Assembly: GCF_012395815.1 (NCBI RefSeq)
Contig: NZ_JAAZQQ010000002.1
Location: forward strand, 62,001-126,000
Direction of reading: 5' to 3'
Origin: Roseicyclus persicicus
GTDB lineage: Bacteria; Pseudomonadota; Alphaproteobacteria; Rhodobacterales; Rhodobacteraceae
DNA length: 64,000 nt
Shown here: positions 23,884 through 32,675 of the stretch, one piece after another
Position numbering within the stretch: position 1 is the stretch's first letter
How the letters are laid out: every line of letters begins with the position of its first letter
The notes under the pieces: model-generated
Database searches by the model: none
The model's input: only the letters and a program-made list of their open reading frames with translations
What the model was told of the DNA's origin: nothing
Translations under genes and position numbers: made by a program

Positions 23884-26091
23884 ATGACCGACCAGACCAC
23901 GCCCGACATCATCTACACCAAGGTGGACGAGGCGCCCGAGCTTGCCTCGGCCTCTCTGCTGCCCATCATCCAGAGCTTCGCCGCCGCCGCCGGCGTCAGC
24001 GTGGGCACCAAGGACATCTCGCTCGCGGGGCGCATCCTTGCCGCCTTTCCCGAGCATCTGACGCCCGAGCAGCGCATCCCGGACGACCTCGCCATCCTCG
24101 GCGAACTGGTCAAGACGCCCGGCGCCAACGTCATCAAGCTGCCGAACATCTCGGCCTCGGTGCCGCAGCTGGTCGCCGCGATCAAGGAACTGCAGGGGCA
24201 GGGCTACGCCATCCCCGACTACCCGGAAAGCCCGTCGACCGACGCCGAGAAGGCCGCCCGCGCGAAATACGACGCGATCAAGGGCTCGGCGGTGAACCCG
24301 GTCCTGCGCGAAGGCAACTCGGACCGCCGCGCCGCCAAGGCGGTCAAGGCCTTCGCCCAGTCGAACCCGCACCGCATGGGCGACTGGTCGGCCGACAGCA
24401 AGACCCGCGTCGCCTCGATGGCGGGCGGTGACTTCCGCTCGAACGAGGTCTCGGCGACCCTGCCCGCCGCGGCGACCGCCAAGATCGTGCTGACCACCCC
24501 GGACGGCACCGAGCATGTCCTGAAATCCGGCGTCAGCTACCCCGCCGGCACCGTGGTCGACGCGACCTACATGAACGCCGCCGCGCTGGACGAGTTCCTC
24601 GCCGCCGAGATCGACAAGACCAAGGCCGAGGGCGTCCTGTTCTCGCTGCACCTCAAGGCCACGATGATGAAGGTGTCCGACCCGATCATCTTCGGCCACG
24701 CCGTGCGCGCCTACCTCGCGCCCGTGTTCGAGGAATTCGGCGACGAGATGGACGCGCTGGGCGTCAATCCGAACTCGGGCCTCGGTGACCTGCTCGACCG
24801 GGTGAAGGGCAATGCCGAGATCATGTCGGCGATCGAGGCCTGCATGGCCGAGCGCCCGCCGCTCTACATGGTCGATTCGGACCGCGGCATCACCAACCTG
24901 CACGTGCCGTCCGACGTGATCGTCGACGCCTCCATGCCCGCGCTGATCCGCGCTGGCGGCAAGGGCTGGGGCCCCGACGGCAAGGAACACGACGCCGTCT
25001 GCGTGATCCCCGACAACTCCTACGCGCCGGTCTACGACGAGACGATCCGCTTCTTCCGGGAACACGGCAAGCTGAACCCGGCCACCGCCGGCACGGTGCA
25101 GAACATCGGCCTGATGGCGCAGAAGGCCGAGGAATACGGCAGCCACCCCACCACCTTCGAGATCCCCGCCGACGGCGTGGTCCGCATGGTGCTGGAGGAC
25201 GGCACGGTGCTGCATGAGCACGCGGTGCGGAAGGGCGACATCTGGCGCTCGGCCTCGACCCGCAAGGCGCCGATCGAGGACTGGGTGACGCTGGCCATCG
25301 ACCGCCAGCGCGCCGAGGGCTGCCGGGCGATCTTCTGGCTGGACGAGACCCGCGCCCACGACGCCCAGCTGATCGCCATGGTCAAGCCGATCCTCGCCGC
25401 CAAGGGCGTCGCCGACAAGTTCGAGATCATGGCCCCGCGCGAGGCGACCCGCGCCAGCCTTGAGACCATCACCGGGGGCAAGACCTGCATCGCCATCACC
25501 GGCAACGTGCTGCGCGACTACCTGACGGACCTGTTCCCGATCCTGGAGCTGGCGACCTCGGCCAAGATGCTGTCGATCGTCAAGCTGATGCAGGGCGGCG
25601 GCCTGTTCGAGACGGGTGCCGGCGGCTCGGCCCCCAAGCACGTGCAGCAGATGCACGCCGAGAACCACCTGCGCTGGGACAGCCTGGGTGAATTCTGCGC
25701 GCTGGGCGAGAGCTTCAAGTTCCTCGCCGACGTGACCGGCAACGCCAAGGCCCGCGTGCTGGGCAACGCGGTGGACGTGGCGACGCAGGGCTACCTCGAC
25801 AACGACAACTCGCCCCAGCGCAAGCCGGGCGAGGCCGACAACCGCGACAGCCACTACTGGTTCGCCCGCTACTGGGCCGAGGCGCTGGCCGCCCAGACCG
25901 ACGACGCCGACCTCGCCGCCCACTTCGCCCCCGTCGCCGCGGCGCTGGCCGAGAAGGAGGCGACGATCATCGCCGAGCTGCGCGCCGACCGCGGGCAGGC
26001 CGTGGACCAGGGCGGCTACTACCACCCCGACCCGGTCAAGACGGCCGCGATCATGCGCCCCTCGGCGACGCTGAACGCGATCATCGGCTGA
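23884..26091 (+). CDS. icd: NADP-dependent isocitrate dehydrogenase, monomeric type
   Basis: 735 residues; converts isocitrate to 2-oxoglutarate and CO2 in the TCA cycle. The length and sequence fit the ~80 kDa monomeric IDH family rather than the dimeric ~45 kDa one: [20 protein letters not shown] at the start, [51 protein letters not shown], and the NADP-region [14 protein letters not shown] and [10 protein letters not shown]. The ATG at 23884 matches the family start; the upstream Met at 23839 adds non-conserved residues. It has its own upstream palindromes and a strong downstream terminator, so it is probably monocistronic. Confidence 0.96.
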   Translation: MTDQTTPDIIYTKVDEAPELASASLLPIIQSFAAAAGVSVGTKDISLAGRILAAFPEHLTPEQRIPDDLAILGELVKTPGANVIKLPNISASVPQLVAAIKELQGQGYAIPDYPESPSTDAEKAARAKYDAIKGSAVNPVLREGNSDRRAAKAVKAFAQSNPHRMGDWSADSKTRVASMAGGDFRSNEVSATLPAAATAKIVLTTPDGTEHVLKSGVSYPAGTVVDATYMNAAALDEFLAAEIDKTKAEGVLFSLHLKATMMKVSDPIIFGHAVRAYLAPVFEEFGDEMDALGVNPNSGLGDLLDRVKGNAEIMSAIEACMAERPPLYMVDSDRGITNLHVPSDVIVDASMPALIRAGGKGWGPDGKEHDAVCVIPDNSYAPVYDETIRFFREHGKLNPATAGTVQNIGLMAQKAEEYGSHPTTFEIPADGVVRMVLEDGTVLHEHAVRKGDIWRSASTRKAPIEDWVTLAIDRQRAEGCRAIFWLDETRAHDAQLIAMVKPILAAKGVADKFEIMAPREATRASLETITGGKTCIAITGNVLRDYLTDLFPILELATSAKMLSIVKLMQGGGLFETGAGGSAPKHVQQMHAENHLRWDSLGEFCALGESFKFLADVTGNAKARVLGNAVDVATQGYLDNDNSPQRKPGEADNRDSHYWFARYWAEALAAQTDDADLAAHFAPVAAALAEKEATIIAELRADRGQAVDQGGYYHPDPVKTAAIMRPSATLNAIIG

Positions 26092-26113
26092 CCGTCCGGC
26101 ACTGTGCAAAACG

Positions 26114-26141
26114 AAAAGCCCCGGCCTCGGCCGGGGCTTTT
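26114..26141. terminator. Bidirectional rho-independent terminator after icd
   Basis: AAAAGCCCCGGCC (26114-26126) and GGCCGGGGCTTTT (26129-26141) form a perfect 13-bp stem with a 2-base loop. It ends in T4 on both strands, serving icd (plus) and the convergent small gene (minus). Confidence 0.9.
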
Positions 26142-26163
26142 GTCATGGCTGCCCGCGCGGGGC

Positions 26164-26622
26164 TCAGGAACAGGGGCGTTCGGCGACGGGACAGTCGGCC
26201 CGCAGCTCGGCCACCAGCCCCGCCACGGGGGCGGTCATGGTGTCGAGGTCGCTGGCCGCGAAGCTGCAGAGATAGGCCTGGTGGGGCGCCAGCCGGGCGG
26301 CGATGGTCGGCTCCCAATCCTCGGCGCTCAGGTCGAGAACCTGCTCGGCGGTGTAGAGCAGGTAGTCGACATAGCTCTCGTAGGCGGCGCGCTGCACCGG
26401 GTCGTCGGGCAGGCAGACATCGCTGCGGGCGAACTCGGCCCGCTGGATCGAGATGTTCAGGAATTCCCGGTAGATCTCGCGCGCGGCCTGCTCGCGGGCG
26501 GTGCGTTCGTTCGCCGCGATCTGCATCGGCACGAACACCGCCGCGGCGAGGGCGGCCGCGGCCATGGCGACGGCGCTGCCCGCCTGGATCACCGGCGCAT
26601 GTCGTTCGAGCCACCCTTGCAT
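26164..26622 (-). CDS. Hypothetical single-pass membrane protein
   Basis: 152 residues. After a short start (MQGWLERHAP) there is one hydrophobic helix (about 14-34), then a soluble helical domain with SDVCLPDDPVQRAAYESYVDYLLYTAEQVLDL and several Cys residues (including the final CPVAERPCS) that could form disulfides if periplasmic. I do not recognise a family. GGAGGCGCG precedes ATG 26622. The frame is open upstream through the tRNA, but that is tRNA read-through and not coding. Confidence 0.65.
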   Translation of the reverse strand: MQGWLERHAPVIQAGSAVAMAAAALAAAVFVPMQIAANERTAREQAAREIYREFLNISIQRAEFARSDVCLPDDPVQRAAYESYVDYLLYTAEQVLDLSAEDWEPTIAARLAPHQAYLCSFAASDLDTMTAPVAGLVAELRADCPVAERPCS

Positions 26623-26714
26623 CGCGCCTCCTGCCGCACGTGATGACTGCCGTGATATCGCAGCGGCGCGATCAGGCAAGGCGTTGCGCGTAGGATGCTG
26701 TGGGAAGGGGGGAT

Positions 26715-26790
<76 letters not shown>

Positions 26791-26899
26791 GTGCCGGGGG
26801 CGGTGACGCCCCCTTGGGTGCTCGGCGGTTTAAGCGAGGGCCGGGGGACGTGCAAGGGGAAAATCGCGTGTCCCGCCAGCCCGTTCCCCCGCCCCGCGG

Positions 26900-27235
26900 T
26901 CACTCGTCGTCGTCGCCGCCGACGTCCGCCAGATCGTCGAGGGCGACCGTGTCGCCATCGTCGTCATCGTCGAGAACGTCGTCGTCGTCGATGTCGACGT
27001 CGCCGTCCTCTTCCAGATCCAGATCGTCGTCGAGGACCAGATCGTCCTCGAGCGCGGCCGCCTTGGCGGCCTTCTTGTCCGCCTTGTCGGCCACGAGGCT
27101 GCGACCGGGCTTGCCGGTGTCGAGTTCGACAACCTCACCCGTGTAGGGGCTGATGATCGGCGTGCGGCCCAGATCGTAGAACCGTTTGCCGGTGGTGGGA
27201 CAGACGCGTTTGACGCCCCATTCCTCTTTGGGCAT
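26900..27235 (-). CDS. TIGR02300 family protein with acidic C-terminus
   Basis: 111 residues. The N-terminal block MPKEEWGVKRVCPTTGKRFYDLG followed by PIISPYTGEVV is characteristic of the alphaproteobacterial TIGR02300 family, whose function is unknown. Cys and the surrounding Gly/Lys pattern suggest a zinc-ribbon-like half site. Residues after ~60 are a long Asp/Glu-rich tail with Leu and Val interspersed. AAGGGGG precedes the ATG at 27235. It is divergent from the YgjP-like gene, and the 27281-27295 inverted repeat CTGCCA-TAG-TGGCAG lies between them. Confidence 0.85.
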   Translation of the reverse strand: MPKEEWGVKRVCPTTGKRFYDLGRTPIISPYTGEVVELDTGKPGRSLVADKADKKAAKAAALEDDLVLDDDLDLEEDGDVDIDDDDVLDDDDDGDTVALDDLADVGGDDDE

Positions 27236-27280
27236 GACACCCCCTTGAAAGAAGTCTTCGGTATCGCAGGATGCGGTCCT

Positions 27281-27295
27281 CTGCCATAGTGGCAG
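27281..27295. promoter_or_regulatory. Small inverted repeat between divergent genes
   Basis: CTGCCA (27281-27286), TAG, TGGCAG (27290-27295). It lies 46 bases upstream of the TIGR02300 start and 62 upstream of the YgjP-like start. It is a possible operator; no further support. Confidence 0.3.
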
Positions 27296-27356
27296 GGCGC
27301 TGTCAAACCCCGTCTCGGGGCCGGCGGCGGACCGCTTGATCAGGGCCACTCATCTG

Positions 27357-28082
27357 GTGTCTAACCCGCGCGCGTCAACCCACGTCCTGCCCGGCGATCC
27401 GCCGGTCGAGGTGTCGCTCCGGCGCTCTGCCCGCGCCACCCGCTACAGCCTGCGCGTCTCGCGCACCGATGGCCGGGTCAGCCTGTCGCTGCCGGTCTGG
27501 GCACCCGAGTCCGAGGCGCTGGCCTTCCTGCGCGACCGCGAGGGCTGGCTGCGCCGGCAGCTGGTGCAGGCCCCGGTCCCGCAACAGGCGCAGATCGGGG
27601 CGCAGGTGCCCGTCTGCGGCGTGCCGCGCGACATCGTGGCCGCCGCGGGGCGCAGCACGCGCTTTGCCGCGGGCCGGATCGAGGTGCCCGAGGGCCCCCG
27701 CGCGGGCCCGCGGGTCAAGGCGCTGCTGACGGCGCTGGCGCGCGAGCGGCTCGCCCGCGCCGTGGCCGCCCACGCCGCCGCGATCGGGCGCACGCCCGGC
27801 CGGCTGACCCTCCGCGACCCGCGCAGCCGCTGGGGCAGCTGTTCGTCGCGGGGCGACCTGATGTTCTCGTGGCGGCTGATCATGGCGCCGCCGGCGGTGC
27901 TGGATTACGTCGCCGCGCACGAGGTGGCGCATCTGGTCGAGATGAACCACTCGGCGGCCTTCTGGCAGGTGTGCCGGGCGCTCCGCCCCGACTACCGCGA
28001 GCACCGCGACTGGCTCAGGGCGCACGGCGCGGGGCTGCTGGCCTGGCGATTCGACCTCGCCGAGGAGGACGAGACATGCTGA
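27357..28082 (+). CDS. YgjP/M48-like zinc metalloprotease (DUF45)
   Basis: About 241 residues. The WLRRQL segment, then LRDPRSRWGSCSSRGDLMFSWRLIMAP and the zinc-binding HEVAHLVEMNHSAAFW, are diagnostic of the YgjP-like metallopeptidase family. The two His and Glu of HExxH plus a later His (MNH) supply the ligands. The start is uncertain: GTG 27357 is chosen, but TTG 27336 and GTG 27411 are also possible. The physiological substrate is unknown. The last codons overlap the start of the GntR-type regulator. Confidence 0.85.
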   Translation: MSNPRASTHVLPGDPPVEVSLRRSARATRYSLRVSRTDGRVSLSLPVWAPESEALAFLRDREGWLRRQLVQAPVPQQAQIGAQVPVCGVPRDIVAAAGRSTRFAAGRIEVPEGPRAGPRVKALLTALARERLARAVAAHAAAIGRTPGRLTLRDPRSRWGSCSSRGDLMFSWRLIMAPPAVLDYVAAHEVAHLVEMNHSAAFWQVCRALRPDYREHRDWLRAHGAGLLAWRFDLAEEDETC

Positions 28083-28729
28083 TGAACCCCCGCCCGACCG
28101 AAACCGGCGCCGCCGTCGCCCATGACCGGGTCTACCGCGCGCTGCGCACCCGGATCATGCACGGCGAGGTCGGCCCCGGCGAGGCGATGACCCTGCGCGG
28201 CCTCGGCGCCGAGTTCGGCGTGTCGATGACGCCCGCGCGCGAGGCGGTGCGCCGGCTGGTGAGCGAGGGGGCGCTGTTCCTGTCGGCCTCGGGCCGGGTG
28301 TCCACGCCCGAGCTGTCGAACGAGCGGATCGAGGAGCTGGCGGCGATCCGCGCGCTGCTGGAGCCCGAGCTGGCCGCCCGCGCGCTGCCCCGTGCCCACC
28401 CCGCGCTGATCGAGCGGATCGAGGCGATCAACGCCACCATCGGGCAGGCCATCGCGCGCCGCGACGCGGTGGCCTACATCAAGCGCAACCTCGAGTTCCA
28501 CCGCACCCTCTACCTGCGCGCGCAGGCCCCCGCGATGCTGGCGTTGACGGAGACCGTGTGGCTGCAGCTCGGGCCGACCATGCGGGCGCTCTACGGGCGG
28601 CTGAACCGGACCGAGCTGCCGCAGCACCACCGGCTGATCGTGGCGGCGCTGAAGGCGGGGGACGAGCCGGGCCTGCGGCTGGCCGTGCGGGCGGACGTGA
28701 CGCAGGGGTTGCGGCTGCTGGCGGGGTAG
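28076..28729 (+). CDS. GntR-family (FadR/FCD type) transcriptional regulator
   Basis: 217 residues. The winged helix-turn-helix (about 15-80) has RVYRALRTRIMHGEVGPGEAMTLRGLGAEFGVSMTPAREAVRRL, followed by LSNERIEELAAIRALLEPELAARAL, the start of the ligand-binding FCD domain, where conserved His residues usually bind a metal. FadR-type members typically respond to organic acids. GAGGAGG at 28062-28068 supports ATG 28076. It overlaps the metalloprotease gene. Because TCA operons with palindromic operator-like sites lie close by, it is a candidate for controlling them, but nothing in the sequence proves that. Confidence 0.9.
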   Translation: MLMNPRPTETGAAVAHDRVYRALRTRIMHGEVGPGEAMTLRGLGAEFGVSMTPAREAVRRLVSEGALFLSASGRVSTPELSNERIEELAAIRALLEPELAARALPRAHPALIERIEAINATIGQAIARRDAVAYIKRNLEFHRTLYLRAQAPAMLALTETVWLQLGPTMRALYGRLNRTELPQHHRLIVAALKAGDEPGLRLAVRADVTQGLRLLAG

Positions 28730-28835
28730 GCGCGGGTGGCGAGCGCCGGGGGCTTCGCGCCCGTCGCCATCGCCGCTCGGACCAATGGCGCGCCAATGGC
28801 GACCCCCGCGAAGTATTTCCGAAGCAAGGATGAGG

Positions 28836-29177
28836 TCAGGTCGGGGCCAGGTGGCTGTCGGGGAGCCATCCCCGTGCGCCGGCCTCTGTCTCGCACAGCG
28901 ACCAGCCGTTGCGGTGCTCAAGGCGCGTGACCGTCTCGCCCGCGGCGACCGTCAGCTCCGTGCTGTCGAAGGCCTCCGTCGCGTGGCCGTCGACCACAAG
29001 CCCCTCGGGCAGCCAGCCGCCGAGGCCGCCCGCGTTGGTCGTCCAGCGCCAGCCGGGGTTGTCGGGGTCGTCGTGGTGGATCGTCAGTTGCTCGCCCCGC
29101 GCCACGTTGAGCGCGGGGTCGTAGCTGGCCTGCCACGCCGTGGTGACGCGGGCGCGGTCAGGCGTGGATCGGGCCAT
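28836..29177 (-). CDS. Two-module SH3-domain protein
   Basis: 113 residues made of two bacterial SH3-like units. The first (about 17-62) has [16 protein letters not shown] and [19 protein letters not shown]; the second (about 68-110) has [19 protein letters not shown] and [11 protein letters not shown]. There is no signal peptide, so it is probably cytosolic. Its start codon lies inside the lpd gene with a 20-base overlap, making it the last gene of the long TCA region. A role beside dihydrolipoyl dehydrogenase is suggested only by position. Confidence 0.75.
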   Translation of the reverse strand: MARSTPDRARVTTAWQASYDPALNVARGEQLTIHHDDPDNPGWRWTTNAGGLGGWLPEGLVVDGHATEAFDSTELTVAAGETVTRLEHRNGWSLCETEAGARGWLPDSHLAPT

Positions 29178-30546
29178 CGCCGCAGGCCAGCGCCGCCTCG
29201 CGCACCGCCTCGGAATAGGTCGGGTGGGCGTGGCAGGTCAGCGCCAGGTCCTGCGCCGAGGCGCCGAATTCCATCGCGACGCAGACCTCGTGGATCAGGT
29301 CGCCCGCCATCGGCCCGATGATGTGGGCGCCGAGGATGCGGTCGGTTTCCTTGTCGGCGAGGATCTTGACGAAGCCGTCGCCGGCGAAGTTCGCCTTGGC
29401 CCGCCCGTTGCCCATGAACGAGAACTTGCCGACCTTGTAGGCGCGGCCGTCCTTCTTCAGTTGCTCTTCGGTCGCGCCGACCGTGGCGACCTCGGGGTGG
29501 GTGTAGATCACGCCCGGGATCACGCCGTAGTTCACGTGGCCGTGCTTGCCCGCGATGACCTCGGCCACCGCCATGCCCTCGTCCTCGGCCTTGTGGGCCA
29601 GCATCGGGCCCGTGATGGCGTCGCCGATGGCGTAGATGCCCTTGACGTTGGTGGCCCAGTGCGCGTCGGTCTTGACCTGACCGCGGTCGGTCATCTCGAC
29701 GCCGAGATCGGCGAGGCCGAGCCCGTCGGTGTAGGGCTTGCGGCCGGTCGCCACCAGCACGACGTCGGCGTCGACCTCGTGGGCGCTGTCGTCCTTGCGC
29801 AGCGTGTAGGCGACCTTGGCCTTGCCCTTGGCGGTCTCGACCGACTTCACGGCTGCGCCGAGGGTGAAGGACAGGCCCTGCTTGGCCAGCAGGCGCTGGA
29901 AGGTCTTGGAGACCTCGGCGTCCATGCCGGGAGTGATGTGGTCGAGGTACTCGATCACCTGCACCTCGGCCCCGAGGCGGGCGTAGACGGACCCCAGTTC
30001 CAGCCCGATGACGCCCGCGCCGATCACCACCATCTTCTTGGGGATCTTGGGCAGGCTCAGCGCGCCCTCGGAGGTCACGACGACCTTCTCGTCGATGTCG
30101 ATGCCGGGCAGGGCCGAGGGGGTGGAGCCGGTGGCGATCACGATCGCCTTGGCCTCGTGCACGTCGTCGCCCACCTTGACCTTGCCGGCCGCGGGGATGG
30201 AACCCCACCCCTTGAGCCAGTCGATCTTGTTCTTCTTGAACAGGAACTCGATGCCCTTGGTGTTCTGGCCGATGACGTCGTCCTTGTAGGCCAGCATCTG
30301 CGGCCAGTCGACCGAGGGCGTCTTGCCCTTGAGGCCCATCTTGGCAAAGTTGTGCTCGGCCTCGTGCAGCTGGTGGCTGGCGTGCAGCAGCGCCTTGGAC
30401 GGGATGCAGCCGATGTTCAGGCAGGTGCCCCCGAGCGTCTCGCGCCCTTCCACCACGGCGGTCTTGAGGCCCAGCTGCGCGCAGCGGATCGCGCAGACAT
30501 AGCCGCCGGGACCGGCGCCGATGATGATGACGTCATAGCTGGACAT
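29158..30546 (-). CDS. lpd: Dihydrolipoyl dehydrogenase (E3)
   Basis: 462 residues; reoxidises dihydrolipoamide of 2-oxo acid dehydrogenase complexes with NAD. The FAD motif is [21 protein letters not shown], and the redox disulfide is [16 protein letters not shown] (Cys42 and Cys47). The NAD-binding motif is [20 protein letters not shown], and the catalytic His-Glu pair is in [10 protein letters not shown]. Full length for the family. Downstream of sucA and sucB on the same strand, it is probably the E3 of the 2-oxoglutarate complex. A 16-bp palindrome lies 40 bases upstream, so it may also have its own promoter. Confidence 0.96.
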   Translation of the reverse strand: MSSYDVIIIGAGPGGYVCAIRCAQLGLKTAVVEGRETLGGTCLNIGCIPSKALLHASHQLHEAEHNFAKMGLKGKTPSVDWPQMLAYKDDVIGQNTKGIEFLFKKNKIDWLKGWGSIPAAGKVKVGDDVHEAKAIVIATGSTPSALPGIDIDEKVVVTSEGALSLPKIPKKMVVIGAGVIGLELGSVYARLGAEVQVIEYLDHITPGMDAEVSKTFQRLLAKQGLSFTLGAAVKSVETAKGKAKVAYTLRKDDSAHEVDADVVLVATGRKPYTDGLGLADLGVEMTDRGQVKTDAHWATNVKGIYAIGDAITGPMLAHKAEDEGMAVAEVIAGKHGHVNYGVIPGVIYTHPEVATVGATEEQLKKDGRAYKVGKFSFMGNGRAKANFAGDGFVKILADKETDRILGAHIIGPMAGDLIHEVCVAMEFGASAQDLALTCHAHPTYSEAVREAALACGDGPIHA

Positions 30547-30586
30547 GGGACCTCCTTTATCGGGTCGTCACGACTGCGCGCGTTGC

Positions 30587-30602
30587 GTATGCCATGGCAT
30601 AC
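30587..30602. promoter_or_regulatory. Palindromic candidate operator upstream of lpd
   Basis: GTATGCCATGGCATAC is a perfect 16-bp palindrome 40 bases upstream of the lpd start. Related sequences lie upstream of sucC (41238-41254), sdhC (49232-49247) and icd (23841-23856). Confidence 0.5.
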
Positions 30603-30680
30603 CGCGCAATGGCTTTCGAGGGCTTATCGCCGATTCCGGCCTGCGATTCAGCGCGCGGTTGGTCGCAGGGCCGCTCGTGA

Positions 30681-31082
30681 TCACACCCCGCCGCCCAGCA
30701 GCGCGGCGATCAGCATGGCGAAGGTGGCGAACCAGCCGACCGCCCAGACCAGGCTCCGCCAGGGCGCGAGGCCGAAGGCATAGGCGGGGATGTAGAGGAC
30801 CCGCGCGCCCAGGTAGGCCCAGGCGCAGGCGGCGGTGAAGCCCGAGGATTGCCCCGAGACGCTGACCACCACGGCTGCGATGCCGAACAGGATCAGCCCC
30901 TCGAAATGGTTGTTCATGGCGCGCTGGAGGCGGCCGGCGACGCCGGTCAGCTCGACCTTCTGGTCGCGCGGTCCCATGGCCGCCTTGGGCCCCGCCTGCC
31001 GGTTGCCCGCGATGGAGTAGAGGACCATCTGCACGCCCTGCAAGAGGGCGGCGAGGGTGAGGACGGTGAGTTCGGGGGTCAT
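30681..31082 (-). CDS. MAPEG-family membrane protein
   Basis: 133 residues, four membrane helices. The MAPEG signature (eicosanoid/glutathione metabolism membrane proteins) is seen in AAMGPRDQKVELTGVAGRLQRAMNNHFEGLILFG, with the conserved Arg and Asn-His-Glu residues of helix 2, and in YLGARVLYIPAYAFGLAPWRSLVW. Bacterial members of this subgroup have no defined substrate. It lies between sucB and lpd on the same strand, separated from sucB by two hairpins, so its expression may be partly uncoupled from the TCA genes. Confidence 0.85.
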   Translation of the reverse strand: MTPELTVLTLAALLQGVQMVLYSIAGNRQAGPKAAMGPRDQKVELTGVAGRLQRAMNNHFEGLILFGIAAVVVSVSGQSSGFTAACAWAYLGARVLYIPAYAFGLAPWRSLVWAVGWFATFAMLIAALLGGGV

Positions 31083-31099
31083 GGTCGACGCTCCGGTAT

Positions 31100-31157
31100 G
31101 GCCGGGCTGAAGCCCGGCCTACGGCGAGGGGCCGGGCCGGGGCTTTGGCCCCGGCCC
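31100..31157. repeat. Two adjacent hairpins between sucB and the MAPEG gene
   Basis: Hairpin 1: GGCCGGGCT (31100-31108) with AGCCCGGCC (31111-31119), flanked by GTAT and TAC, resembling the widespread REP-like element with a GCCGGGCTTCAGCCCGGC core. Hairpin 2: GGGCCGGGGC (31134-31143) with GCCCCGGCCC (31148-31157). Neither has a clear T-run. They could protect the upstream suc message or attenuate MAPEG-lpd expression. Confidence 0.6.
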
Positions 31158-31163
31158 ATCCGT

Positions 31164-32669
31164 TCACAGATCCATCAGCAGCCGCCGCGGGTCCTCCAGC
31201 GCCTCCTTCACGCGGACGAGGAACGTGACCGCCCCCTTGCCGTCCACGATCCGGTGATCGTAGCTCAGCGCCAGGTACATCATCGGGCGGATCACGATCT
31301 GCCCGTTCACCACCATCGGCCGGTCCTGGATCTTGTGCATGCCGAGGATACCCGACTGCGGCGGGTTCAGGATCGGCGAGGACATCAGCGAGCCGTAGAC
31401 GCCGCCGTTCGAGATCGTGAAGGTGCCGCCCTGCATCTCGGCCATGCTGAGCTTGCCGTCGCGGGCGCGGCGGCCCTTCTCGGCGATTTCCTTTTCCAGC
31501 TCGGCAAAGGACTTCTGGTCCGCGTCCCGGATCACCGGCACCACGAGGCCCTGCGGCGTGCCCGCGGCGATCCCCATGTGGACGAAGTTCTTGTAGACGA
31601 TGTCGGTGCCGTCGATCTCGGCGTTCACCTCGGGCACCTCGCGCAGCGCGTGGCAGCAGGCCTTGGTGAAGAAGGACATGAAGCCGAGGCGGACGCCGTG
31701 CTTCTTCTCGAACAGGTCCTTGTACTCGTTGCGCAGTTCCATGACGCCGGTCATGTCCACCTCGTTGTAGGTGGTCAGCATCGCGGCGGTGTTCTGCGCG
31801 TCCTTCAGTCGCTTGGCGATGGTCTGGCGCAGGCGGGTCATCTTGACCCGTTCCTCGCGGGCGGCGTCCTCGGCGGCGACGGGCGCGCGGGGGGCGGCTG
31901 CGGGGGCCGGGGCGGCGGCGGGCGCCGGGGCGACAACGGCTTTCATCACGTCTTCCTTCATGATCCGGCCGTCGCGGCCGGTGCCCTGGACCTGGTCGGG
32001 GGTGAGGCCCTTCTCGGCCATCAGCTTCTGCGCCGAGGGCGCGTGTTCCACATCCTTGCCCGTGCTGGCGGCCGGGGCAGGGGCCGCGGCGGCCGCCGGT
32101 TCCGGCGACGAGGGCGCGGCCGCGCCCGAGGCGCCGCCGATCACGGCGAGCTTGCCGCTGGCCTGCACCGTCGTGCCCTCGGGGGCGAGGATCTCCGACA
32201 GCACGCCCGCGGCGGGCGCCGGCACCTCGACCGAGACCTTGTCGGTCTCCAGCTCGCACAGCATCTCGTCCTGCGCGACGGTGTCGCCGACCTTCTTGAA
32301 CCAGGTCGCCACCGTCGCCTCGGTCACGCTCTCGCCCAGCGTCGGCACCATCACGTCGACCGCGGCGCCGCCCTTGGCGGGCGCCTCGGCCTTGGCCGGG
32401 GCCGGGGCGGCCGCGGGGGCCGCGGCGCCCGCGCCCTCGCTCAGCGTGGCCAGCAGCGCGTCGACCCCCACCGTCTGGCCCTCGCCGGCGACGATCTCGC
32501 CCAGCGTGCCGGCGGCGGGCGAGGGCACCTCGACCGTCACCTTGTCGGTTTCCAGTTCGCACAGCATCTCGTCGACGGCCACCTTGTCGCCCGGCTTCTT
32601 GAACCAGGTCGCGACCGTCGCTTCGGTGACGCTTTCGCCCAGGGTGGGCACGCGGACTTCAATGGTCAT
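31164..32669 (-). CDS. sucB: 2-oxoglutarate dehydrogenase E2 (dihydrolipoyl succinyltransferase) with two lipoyl domains
   Basis: 501 residues. Two successive lipoyl domains carry the lipoylated lysines in [11 protein letters not shown] (Lys43) and [11 protein letters not shown] (Lys144). Both start with the same [21 protein letters not shown]-type sequence, implying an internal duplication. Ala/Pro-rich linkers lead to the E3-binding domain ([20 protein letters not shown]) and the acyltransferase core with [12 protein letters not shown] and the active-site [13 protein letters not shown]. Most SucB proteins have one lipoyl domain. It starts six bases after sucA, so the E1 and E2 genes are co-transcribed. 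Confidence 0.96.
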   Translation of the reverse strand: MTIEVRVPTLGESVTEATVATWFKKPGDKVAVDEMLCELETDKVTVEVPSPAAGTLGEIVAGEGQTVGVDALLATLSEGAGAAAPAAAPAPAKAEAPAKGGAAVDVMVPTLGESVTEATVATWFKKVGDTVAQDEMLCELETDKVSVEVPAPAAGVLSEILAPEGTTVQASGKLAVIGGASGAAAPSSPEPAAAAAPAPAASTGKDVEHAPSAQKLMAEKGLTPDQVQGTGRDGRIMKEDVMKAVVAPAPAAAPAPAAAPRAPVAAEDAAREERVKMTRLRQTIAKRLKDAQNTAAMLTTYNEVDMTGVMELRNEYKDLFEKKHGVRLGFMSFFTKACCHALREVPEVNAEIDGTDIVYKNFVHMGIAAGTPQGLVVPVIRDADQKSFAELEKEIAEKGRRARDGKLSMAEMQGGTFTISNGGVYGSLMSSPILNPPQSGILGMHKIQDRPMVVNGQIVIRPMMYLALSYDHRIVDGKGAVTFLVRVKEALEDPRRLLMDL

Positions 32670-32675
32670 TGGTCT

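Noticed and set aside
30676-30685. Single CGTGATCACA near the MAPEG stop codon as a third copy of the double-palindrome element
   Set aside because: It lacks the second palindrome and AGAAAA spacer and overlaps coding sequence; probably chance.
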